DNA of 64,000 nucleotides from Prauserella muralis (GTDB lineage: Bacteria; Actinomycetota; Actinomycetes; Mycobacteriales; Pseudonocardiaceae): contig NZ_MASW01000005.1 in assembly GCF_003202285.1 (NCBI RefSeq), positions 434,001 through 498,000 on the forward strand, written 5' to 3'. Shown here in pieces: positions 57,801 to 64,000 of the stretch; within the stretch, counting starts at the first letter, position 1; each line of letters begins with the position of its first letter. A model generated the notes under the pieces. That model did no database searches and had not been told where the DNA came from. It worked only from the letters and a program-made list of their open reading frames with translations. The position numbers and the translations under genes were made by a program.

Positions 57801-57851
57801 CGCCCGCCGATGGGGAGGCGGGAGTCTACTCCGCCTCCCCACCGGCGGGCG
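57801..57851 (+). terminator. mdh terminator hairpin
   Basis: An 11-bp stem TGGGGAGGCGG / CCGCCTCCCCA around a 9-nt loop, extended outward by CGCCCGCC / GGCGGGCG after a small internal bulge. It begins 6 bp after the mdh stop and has no T-tract. Confidence 0.88.
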
Positions 57852-57956
57852 CGGCGCTCGGCCCGCTCGTCCGGACCGCCGAGCCACCCCGCCGCGCCCT
57901 TGGCCGCCTCGACCGGCCCGCTCGCCTGTCCCCAGAGTGCCGCAGTCACGTGTCCC

Positions 57957-58017
57957 GAGTGCAGAACTCGCGGGCCTGAGTGCAGAACTCGCGGGCCTGA
58001 GTGCAGGACTCGCGGGG
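57957..58017. repeat. 21-bp tandem repeat at a convergent junction
   Basis: Three units starting GAGTGCAGAACTCGCGGGCC, at 57957, 57978 and 57999. The first two are identical over 21 bp; the third has GGACTC for GAACTC and ends early. Each unit contains the small hairpin GAGT-GCAGA-ACTC. The array abuts the stop codon of the convergent M3 peptidase gene and lies ~100 bp after the mdh terminator. Confidence 0.88.
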
Positions 58018-58020
58018 CTT

Positions 58021-60069
58021 TCAGGCTCCGGTGAGGCCTCGGCGCCGCAGCAGGGGCTCGATCTCCGGATCGCGGCCCCGGAACGCGCGGAACGCCTCCA
58101 TCGAGTCGACGCTGCCGCCCCTGCTCAGCAGTTCCCGGCGGAACGTCTCGCCGTTGGCGCGGGTCAGCCCGCCGTGCTCGCGGAACCACTCCACCGAGTC
58201 GGCGTCGAGCACCTCGCTCCAGATGTAGGAGTAGTACCCGGCGGCGTAGCCGCTGGAGAAGATGTGCGCGAAGTAGGTGCTGCGGTAGCGCGGCGGCACC
58301 GTCTCCAGTGCCACACCCGCCTTCTCGAGTGCCTCCGCCTCGAACCGGGCCACGTCGTCGACGTGCTCGCCCGCGCCGAGGGTGTGCCACGCCAGGTCCA
58401 GCAGCGACGCGGCCAGGTACTCCGTGGTCGCGAACGCCTCGCCGTACTGGCGCGACTCCTCCAGCCGCGACACCAGGTGCGCGGGCAGCGGCTCGCCGGT
58501 GCGGTGGTGGCGGGCGTAGTTGGCCAGCACCTCCGGCCACAGCGCCCACATCTCGTTGACCTGCGAGGGGAACTCCACGAAGTCACGCGGCACGTTCGCC
58601 CCGGAGAACGTCGGGTAGGTGACGTCGGAGAGCAGGCCGTGCAGGGCGTGACCGAACTCGTGGAACGCGGTGGTCACCTCGTCGTAGGTCAGCAACGCCG
58701 GCTCGCCCGCGGGTGGCTTCGCGATGTTGAGGTTGTTCACCACCACCGGGCGCTCGCCGAGCAGCCGGGACTGCTCCACGAAGTTGTTCATCCACGCACC
58801 GCCGCGCTTGGAGTCGCGCGTGTAGTAGTCGCCGAGGAACAGGCCCAGCGGGCCGCCGTCGGCGTCGCGCACCTCGAACACCCGCACGTCGGGGTGGTAG
58901 ACGGGCAGGTCGTGCCGCTCGGTGAAGGTGATGCCGTAGAGCCGGTTGGCGGCGTAGAACACGCCGTCGCGCAGCACCCGCTCCAGCTCGAAGTAGGGGC
59001 GCAGCTCGGCGTCGTCGATGTCGTAGCGGCGCTTGCGGACCCGCTCGGCGTAGAACGCCCAGTCCCATGGCCGCAGCGTGAAGTCCTCACCGGACTCGGC
59101 GATCTCCCGCTGCAGCTCCGCGGCGTCGGCCTTGGCGTTGGCGACGGCCACGGGGGCCAGCCGGTGCAGCAGGCCGAGCGCGGCGTCCGGCGTGCGCGCG
59201 GTCTGGTCCTCGATGACGTAGGACGCGTGGTGCGGATGGCCCAGCAGCGCGGCGCGTTCGGCACGCAGGGCGGCGATCCGCGCCAGCACGGCCGAGGTGT
59301 CGTGCTCGTTGCCGCGGGCGCCACGCGAGGTGGCGGCGCGGTGGAGCCGTTCCCGCAGTGCCCGGTTGGCCAGCGACGCGAGGGCGGGCTGGCCGGTCGG
59401 CAGCACGAGCTTGAGCAGGTACCTGCCCTGCTCGCCGCGTGTGGTGGCCGCCTCGGCGGCAGCGGCGATCGCGTCCTCGGCGAGCCCGTCCAGCTGCTCC
59501 GCGGAGTCGACCAGCACGGCGAGGTCGTTGGTGTCGGCGAGCAGGTTGTTCTGGAAGGTCGTCGACAGCGACGACAGTTCCTCGTTGAGCTCGCGCAGGC
59601 GCCGCTGCTCGGCCTCGGGCAGCCCGGCGCCTGCGCGCTGGAAGTCCAGGTGGTAGCGGCGCAGCAGCCACGCCGACTCGGGGTCGAGGCCGAGTGAGCC
59701 GCGCTGCTCGTACAGCGTCTCGATGCGGGCGAACAGCGTGGGGTTCAGGTGGATCGCGTCGGCGTGCGCGGCCAGGCGTGGCGCGATCTCGGTGTGCACC
59801 CGCTGCCGGGCGTCGGTGCTGTCGGAGGCCACCAGGTTGAAGAACACCGACGACACCCGGCCGAGCAGCCTGCCGGAGCGCTCCAGCGCCACGATCGTGT
59901 TCTCGAACGTCGGCGGCTCCGGGGACGCCGCGATGGCCTCGACCTCCGCCGCCTGCTCGGCCATCCCGGCCTCGAAGGCGGGCAGGAAGTGCTCGTCGGC
60001 GATCGCGCCGAACGGCGGCAGCCCGTAGGGCAGCTCGCTCGGCGCCAGCAGCGGGTTGTCGTCGGTCAC
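58021..60069 (-). CDS. M3-family metallopeptidase (oligopeptidase A/Dcp-like)
   Basis: 682 residues from GTG, with GGGAGGACC upstream. The zinc motif H470-E-F-G-H474 is in TTAFHEFGHALHGLLSDV, and the third ligand Glu is in FPSQVNEMWALWPE. The YAAGYYSYIWSEVLDAD block near the C-terminus is typical of the Dcp/PrlC group. It degrades cytosolic oligopeptides. The start overlaps the histidine phosphatase stop by 4 nt. The 21-bp repeats lie at its 3' end. Confidence 0.94.
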   Translation of the reverse strand: MTDDNPLLAPSELPYGLPPFGAIADEHFLPAFEAGMAEQAAEVEAIAASPEPPTFENTIVALERSGRLLGRVSSVFFNLVASDSTDARQRVHTEIAPRLAAHADAIHLNPTLFARIETLYEQRGSLGLDPESAWLLRRYHLDFQRAGAGLPEAEQRRLRELNEELSSLSTTFQNNLLADTNDLAVLVDSAEQLDGLAEDAIAAAAEAATTRGEQGRYLLKLVLPTGQPALASLANRALRERLHRAATSRGARGNEHDTSAVLARIAALRAERAALLGHPHHASYVIEDQTARTPDAALGLLHRLAPVAVANAKADAAELQREIAESGEDFTLRPWDWAFYAERVRKRRYDIDDAELRPYFELERVLRDGVFYAANRLYGITFTERHDLPVYHPDVRVFEVRDADGGPLGLFLGDYYTRDSKRGGAWMNNFVEQSRLLGERPVVVNNLNIAKPPAGEPALLTYDEVTTAFHEFGHALHGLLSDVTYPTFSGANVPRDFVEFPSQVNEMWALWPEVLANYARHHRTGEPLPAHLVSRLEESRQYGEAFATTEYLAASLLDLAWHTLGAGEHVDDVARFEAEALEKAGVALETVPPRYRSTYFAHIFSSGYAAGYYSYIWSEVLDADSVEWFREHGGLTRANGETFRRELLSRGGSVDSMEAFRAFRGRDPEIEPLLRRRGLTGA

Positions 60070-60785
60070 GAGCGGTCCTCCCTTCCCGTGGTGCCCCCGA
60101 CGTCGGCGTCGGAGGACAGTGGCTTCTTCCTGCCGCGGCGCCGCTTCGGCTCCGGGGGCACGACCCCGGCGAGGTCGCCGCTGTGGTCGTTGACGCGCAG
60201 CACGAACGGGCGGGTCTCGGTGTAGCGCACCACCGACAGCGACGCCGGGTCGACGACGATGCGCTGGAAGCCGTCCAGGTGCTGGCCGAGCGCGTCGGCG
60301 AGGATGGACTTGATCACGTCGCCGTGACTGCACAGCAGCCACACCGCGTGGTCGCCGTGCTCGGCGGCGATGCGCGCGTCGTGCTCCCGCACGGCGGCCA
60401 CCGCGCGGGCCTGCACGGCCGCAAGGCCCTCCCCGCCGGGAAACACCGCCGCGGACGGGTGGGCCTGCACCACCCGCCACAGCGGTTCCTTCGCCAGGGT
60501 CTTGAGCTCCCGGCCCGTCCACTCCCCGTAGTCCACTTCGGACAACCGGGGCTCGGAGCGGCGGTCGAGGTCGCGGGCCTTGGCCAGCGGGGCGAGCGTC
60601 TGCTTGCAGCGCAGCAGCGGCGAGCACACCAGCTCGGCCAGCGGCACCCCGGTCAGCCGCTGCACCAGCGCCTCGGCCTGGGCGCGGCCGGTGTCGTCCA
60701 GCCCCACCCTGGGGCTGCGCCCGGCCAGGACCCCGGAGCCGTTCGCCGACGAACGGCCGTGCCTGAGCAGGATGACGGTTGCCAC
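60066..60785 (-). CDS. Histidine phosphatase (MSMEG_4193/Rv2135c-type)
   Basis: 239 residues. The RHG motif with catalytic H9 is in VILLRHGRSSANGSG, the acid/base Glu in LSEVDYGEWTGRELKTL, and the second His in WLLCSHGDVIKSILADALG. The subfamily is conserved in actinobacteria between uppP and DUF3090. Here uppP is adjacent (16 bp) but DUF3090 is not. The substrate is uncertain; the C-terminus is basic (PEPKRRRGRKKP). Confidence 0.9.
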   Translation of the reverse strand: MATVILLRHGRSSANGSGVLAGRSPRVGLDDTGRAQAEALVQRLTGVPLAELVCSPLLRCKQTLAPLAKARDLDRRSEPRLSEVDYGEWTGRELKTLAKEPLWRVVQAHPSAAVFPGGEGLAAVQARAVAAVREHDARIAAEHGDHAVWLLCSHGDVIKSILADALGQHLDGFQRIVVDPASLSVVRYTETRPFVLRVNDHSGDLAGVVPPEPKRRRGRKKPLSSDADVGGTTGREDRS

Positions 60786-60801
60786 GTGACCAGACTACGG
60801 G

Positions 60802-61644
60802 TTACGGGCTCGGCACCGGCCCGGCGTCCGGGTCGAGGACGCCGGTGAACACCAGCACGTACAGCAACACGCCGAGCGCCACCCGGTAGATCACGAAGGG
60901 CAGGAAGCTGTTGCGCTTGATGTAGGACATCAGCCACGCGATCACCAGGTAGCCCACACCGAACGCGGTCACCGTCGCCAGGATGGTGGGACCCCAGGCC
61001 GGTCCCTCGCCCTCGCCGATGCTGGCCAGCTGGTAGCCGCCGGATGCCAGCACCGCGGGCACGGCGAGCAGGAACGAGTACTCGGCGGCGTCCGCGCGCC
61101 GGTAGCCGAGCAGCCGGCCGCCGGTGATCGTGCCACCGGAGCGCGACACGCCCGGAATCAGCGCCAGCGCCTGGAAGAAGCCGAACCACAGGCCGTGCCG
61201 CACGGTCAGGTGGTCCAGATCACGGTCCTGGCGGCCGAAGCGGTCGGCGAGCAGCAGCAGGATGCCGAAGAAGATCAGCGTGGTGGCGATCAGCCGCAGG
61301 TCGCGGAACGCGTGCTCGATCTCGTCCTCGAACAGCAGGCCGAGCACCCCGATCGGGAGCGTGCCGACGATGATGAGCCAGCCCATCCTCGCGTCCGGAT
61401 CGTGCCGGTACTCCCGTTTGTACAGTGACCGGAACCAGTGCGTGAGGACGCGGCCGATCTTCTTGCTGAAGTACAGCAGCACGGCCGCCTCGGTGCCGAT
61501 CTGGATCACCGCGGTGAACGCCGCGCCCGGGTCGTCCCAGCCCGCGAACGCGGCCACGACGCGCAGGTGCGCGCTGGAGGAGATCGGCAGGAACTCCGTC
61601 AGCCCCTGGACCAGGCCCAGAATCAGTGCCTCGAACCAGCCCAT
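60802..61644 (-). CDS. uppP: Undecaprenyl-diphosphate phosphatase
   Basis: 280 residues with about eight transmembrane helices. ALILGLVQGLTEFLPISSSAHLRV contains the (E/Q)-x4-E region, and FFQALALIPGVSRSGGTITGGRLLGYRRADAAEYSFLLAVPAV contains the PGxSRSGxT phosphatase motif. It recycles undecaprenyl pyrophosphate to the monophosphate for wall synthesis. The ATG shares a base with the LLM stop, so LLM, uppP, phosphatase and M3 peptidase genes form one operon. Confidence 0.96.
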   Translation of the reverse strand: MGWFEALILGLVQGLTEFLPISSSAHLRVVAAFAGWDDPGAAFTAVIQIGTEAAVLLYFSKKIGRVLTHWFRSLYKREYRHDPDARMGWLIIVGTLPIGVLGLLFEDEIEHAFRDLRLIATTLIFFGILLLLADRFGRQDRDLDHLTVRHGLWFGFFQALALIPGVSRSGGTITGGRLLGYRRADAAEYSFLLAVPAVLASGGYQLASIGEGEGPAWGPTILATVTAFGVGYLVIAWLMSYIKRNSFLPFVIYRVALGVLLYVLVFTGVLDPDAGPVPSP

Positions 61645-62690
61645 CACGCGGCCCCGGACAGCTCGAGCGCGGCCACGGCCGTGCGCAGCGCCCCGGCGGC
61701 GCCGTCCGGATCGGGCAGGTAGGGCGCCACGGTGAGCGTGGTGACCCCGGCCTCGGCGAAGGCGGCCATCCGCTCGGCGATGCGCTCCTTCGGCCCGAGC
61801 AGCGAGGTGGCGTCGATGAACTCCAGCGGCACCGCCGCCATCGCGCCCTGGTAGTCCTTGGCCAGGTAGCGCCGCTGCACCTCGGCGGCCTGCTCCTCGA
61901 AGCCCATCCGGCACGCCAGCCGGTTGTAGAAGTTCTGCTCCCTGCTGCCCATGCCCCCCACGTAGAGGGCGGCGTAGCCACGGACGGCGTCGGCGCAGGC
62001 CTTCCAGTCCTCGCCCGGGACCAGCGGCACGGTCGGCGCGATGTCGAAGCTCTCCAGGGTGCGGCCCGCCTTCTCGGCGCCCGCCCGCACGTGGGCCAGC
62101 TGCTCGCCCGCGTGGGCGGGTGAGAAGAACACCGGCAGCCAGCCGTCGGCGATCTCGCCGGTCAGCTCCAGGTTGCGGGGCCCGATGGCGGCCAGGTAGG
62201 TGGGGATCGTGTCGCGCACCGGGTGCACGGTCAGCGCGAGCGCCTTGCCGGGCCCTTCGGGCAGCGGCAGCTGGAAGTGCCTGCCCTCGTAGCGGACCCG
62301 TTCCCGGCGCAGGGCGAGGCGGACGATGTCGACGTACTCGCGGGTGCGGCCGAGCGGGGACGCGAACCGGACACCGTGCCAGCCTTCGGACACCTGCGGT
62401 CCCGACACGCCGAGGCCCAGCCGGAACCGGCCGCCGGACAGCGAGTCGAGGGTCGCCGCGGTCATCGCCGTTGCCGCGGGGGTCCGCGCCGGGATCTGCA
62501 GCACGGCGCTGCCGACGTCGATGCGGGAGGTCTGCGCGGCGATCCACGCCAGCACGGTCGGCGCGTCCGAGCCGTAGGCCTCGGCGGCCCACACGACCGC
62601 GTAGCCGAGTTCGTCGGCGTGCTTGGCGAGCGCCAGGTTGGACGCGTCGTTGCCCGCGCCCCAGTATCCGAGATTCAGTCCCAATCGCAC
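61644..62690 (-). CDS. LLM-class F420-dependent oxidoreductase
   Basis: 348 residues from the GTG giving VRLGLNLGYWGAGNDA. The luciferase-like TIM barrel is evident: ELGYAVVWAAEAYGSDAPTVLAWIAAQTSRIDVGSAVLQIPARTPA, and SGGRFRLGLGVSGPQVSEGWHGVRF. YVDIVRLALRRERVRYEGRHFQLP is also conserved. The family uses F420; the substrate is unknown. First gene of the operon, with a 95-bp divergent promoter region to the aldo/keto reductase. Confidence 0.9.
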   Translation of the reverse strand: MRLGLNLGYWGAGNDASNLALAKHADELGYAVVWAAEAYGSDAPTVLAWIAAQTSRIDVGSAVLQIPARTPAATAMTAATLDSLSGGRFRLGLGVSGPQVSEGWHGVRFASPLGRTREYVDIVRLALRRERVRYEGRHFQLPLPEGPGKALALTVHPVRDTIPTYLAAIGPRNLELTGEIADGWLPVFFSPAHAGEQLAHVRAGAEKAGRTLESFDIAPTVPLVPGEDWKACADAVRGYAALYVGGMGSREQNFYNRLACRMGFEEQAAEVQRRYLAKDYQGAMAAVPLEFIDATSLLGPKERIAERMAAFAEAGVTTLTVAPYLPDPDGAAGALRTAVAALELSGAA

Positions 62691-62785
62691 GGTCGCCGAC
62701 ACTATCGGGCGGTTGATCACGACCTCACGCGCCCGGCCAACCACCCCCCGACGAGGCGCTTTGTGCCGCTGTGTTGAATTGGACC

Positions 62786-63751
62786 ATGGAACGTCGCCCG
62801 CTCGGCAGCTCCGGCCTGAAGGTGTCGCGCATGGCGCTCGGCACCATGTCCTGGGGCACCGTGACCGACGCCGAGGAGGCCGCCAACCAGCTCGTCGCGT
62901 TCGTGGACGCGGGCGGCACCCTGGTGGACACCGCCGACATCTACGCCGAGGGCGAGGGCGAGCGCATCCTCGGCTCCCTGCTGGGCGACCTCGTGCCGCG
63001 CGAGGATGTCGTGCTCGCCACCAAGGCGGTCGCCCGGCGCACCGAAGGCCCGTTCGGCGGTGGCGCCTCCCGGGGCGCTCTGCTCACCGCGCTCGACGGG
63101 TCGCTGCGCAGGCTCGCCACCGACCACATCGATCTGTGGCAGCTGCACGCGTGGGACGGCTCGGTGCCGATCGAGGAGACCCTCTCGGCGCTCGACCACG
63201 CCGTCGACAGCGGCAAGGTCCGCTACGTCGGCGTTTCCAACTACGCGGGCTGGCAGCTGGCGACCGCCGCGTGCGGGCTGCGCCGGTCGAGGCTCGTCTC
63301 CACCCAGGTCGAGTACTCCCTGCTGGAACGCGGCATCGAGCGGGAGGTGGTGCCCGCGGCAGAGCATCACGGCATCGGGCTGCTGCCGTGGGCGCCGCTC
63401 GGCCGGGGGGTGCTCACCGGCAAGTACCGCACGGGCACGCCCGCGGACTCGCGCGGCGCGTCACCGGACTACGCGGGCTACGTCGAGCAGCACCGCACGG
63501 AACGGGCGAGCCGCATCGTCGAGGCCGTGACCACCGCCGCCGACGGGCTCGGGACCTCGCCGCTGGCGGTGGCGCTGGCGTGGGTGCGCGACCGGCCCGG
63601 CGTGGTGGCGCCCGTGGTCGGCGCCCGCGACACCGGTCAGCTCTCGGGCTCGCTGGCCGCGGAGGAGCTGACTCTGCCCACCGCCATCCGCGCGGCGCTC
63701 GACGACGTCAGCGGGCTGGAGTTCGGCTATCCGGAGCGGTGGCCGAGGTAA
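62786..63751 (+). CDS. Aldo/keto reductase
   Basis: 321 residues. MERRPLGSSGLKVSRMALGTMSWG is the usual start, and DTADIYAEGEGERILGSLL carries the catalytic Asp/Tyr. The Lys is in VVLATKAVARR and the His in IDLWQLHAWDGSVPIEETL, completing the tetrad. GLLPWAPLGRGVLTGKY and GVVAPVVGARDTGQL bind NADP. Such enzymes reduce aldehydes and ketones. The ATG at 62786 is preferred to a GTG five codons earlier. Confidence 0.93.
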   Translation: MERRPLGSSGLKVSRMALGTMSWGTVTDAEEAANQLVAFVDAGGTLVDTADIYAEGEGERILGSLLGDLVPREDVVLATKAVARRTEGPFGGGASRGALLTALDGSLRRLATDHIDLWQLHAWDGSVPIEETLSALDHAVDSGKVRYVGVSNYAGWQLATAACGLRRSRLVSTQVEYSLLERGIEREVVPAAEHHGIGLLPWAPLGRGVLTGKYRTGTPADSRGASPDYAGYVEQHRTERASRIVEAVTTAADGLGTSPLAVALAWVRDRPGVVAPVVGARDTGQLSGSLAAEELTLPTAIRAALDDVSGLEFGYPERWPR

Positions 63752-63835
63752 CGCCACGGGGCTGGCGGCAGCGTCGCTCACCGGCGGTAACGTGGAGACA
63801 ACCTGCCCGTCCCTCTCTGCGGAGGATCCAAACTC

Positions 63836-64000
63836 GTGCGTCGGGTCGCCGTCGTCGCCGCGGTCGCGGCAGTCCTGCTCACCGGCTGCTCCTCCACCGG
63901 CGGTGGTGACGAGCTCCAGGTGGTGGAGGACCCGGTGGCGGCGGTGGCGGCCACCTCGCCGTCCCCGCAGCGGGAGCCTGCCGGGACGGTGCTCGCCCAG
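63836..64000 (+). CDS. Lipoprotein, N-terminal part
   Basis: 55 codons from a GTG to the window edge. GGAGGA lies 9 nt upstream of the start. The signal peptide VRRVAVVAAVAAVLLTGC has a basic end, a hydrophobic core and the lipobox LLTGC, with C18 as lipidation site. A flexible Gly/Ser/Pro-rich stretch follows. The functional domain is outside the window. Confidence 0.85.
   Translation, partial: MRRVAVVAAVAAVLLTGCSSTGGGDELQVVEDPVAAVAATSPSPQREPAGTVLAQ

Noticed and set aside
57950-58020. CRISPR-like array at the 21-bp repeats.
   Set aside because: The units are directly contiguous with no spacers, and no cas genes are present.

Overview
The window is about 64 kb of very GC-rich chromosome with GTG starts, frequent 4-nt ATGA/GTGA gene overlaps and few TTA codons. 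The gene content (F420-dependent LLM, PPOX and DDN-type enzymes, a mycothiol-dependent isomerase-like protein, an MptB-type mannosyltransferase, DUF3090/SCO1664/DUF3097 proteins) points to an actinomycete. The Rox-type rifamycin monooxygenase and the general repertoire suit Pseudonocardiaceae (Amycolatopsis/Saccharopolyspora-like), but the genus is an inference. No rRNA, tRNA, CRISPR array, insertion sequence or prophage was seen. The only recombinase is a solitary tyrosine integrase at 35.1-36.2 kb.

Layout. 0-9.7 kb: tail of a peptidoglycan-binding protein, a GDPD phosphodiesterase, a first DGPF/ECF42 sigma module, a cupin, a WYL regulator, a deaminase, a MoxR/VWA pair followed in frame by the relic of a large regulator, and an arylamine N-acetyltransferase. 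9.7-12.8 kb: a drug-efflux MFS protein with three C-terminal beta-sandwich repeats, and a DUF6292 protein. 12.8-15.1 kb: second DGPF/ECF42 module with a DinB/MDMPI protein. 15.1-24 kb: Rox with an apparent rifamycin-associated element (RAE), a Cys/coiled-coil protein, an oxidoreductase-ECF41 pair, a terpene-cyclase-like toroid protein, and a MarR / quinone oxidoreductase / Old Yellow Enzyme unit with three TTCGAATTCGAA-type operators. 24-31 kb: myo-inositol catabolism (iolA, iolD, iolB, a Cgl0158-type aldolase, iolC) divergent from a GntR regulator; iolG and iolE are not in the window. 31-43.6 kb: small stress and accessory genes, including a third DGPF/ECF42 module, the integrase, zinc-binding small proteins, a VOC-ArsR-SRPBCC operon, an SPFH-NfeD pair and a TetR/NmrA divergent pair. 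43.6-64 kb: core-like genes (SCO1664, DUF3090, S9 and S66 peptidases, MptB, M55 aminopeptidase, GH92, FUSC, malate dehydrogenase, M3 peptidase, histidine phosphatase, UppP, LLM, aldo/keto reductase) and the start of a lipoprotein.

Main points for a second look. (1) A dispersed intergenic palindrome occurs four times, always exactly 53 bp, and three of the four copies lie between the 3' ends of convergent genes. A different 21-bp tandem repeat occupies another convergent junction. (2) Three DGPF-protein/ECF42 sigma modules lie within 32 kb; two have candidate self-recognised promoters (TGTC-type -35, 17-nt spacer, CGWC -10). (3) rox is preceded by a CTTGC-N-GCAAG inverted repeat. (4) Several small regulators sit beside clean palindromic operators, which gives testable regulator/site pairs. 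(5) The uppP-phosphatase-DUF3090-SCO1664 array that is contiguous in mycobacteria is here split by about 15 kb.
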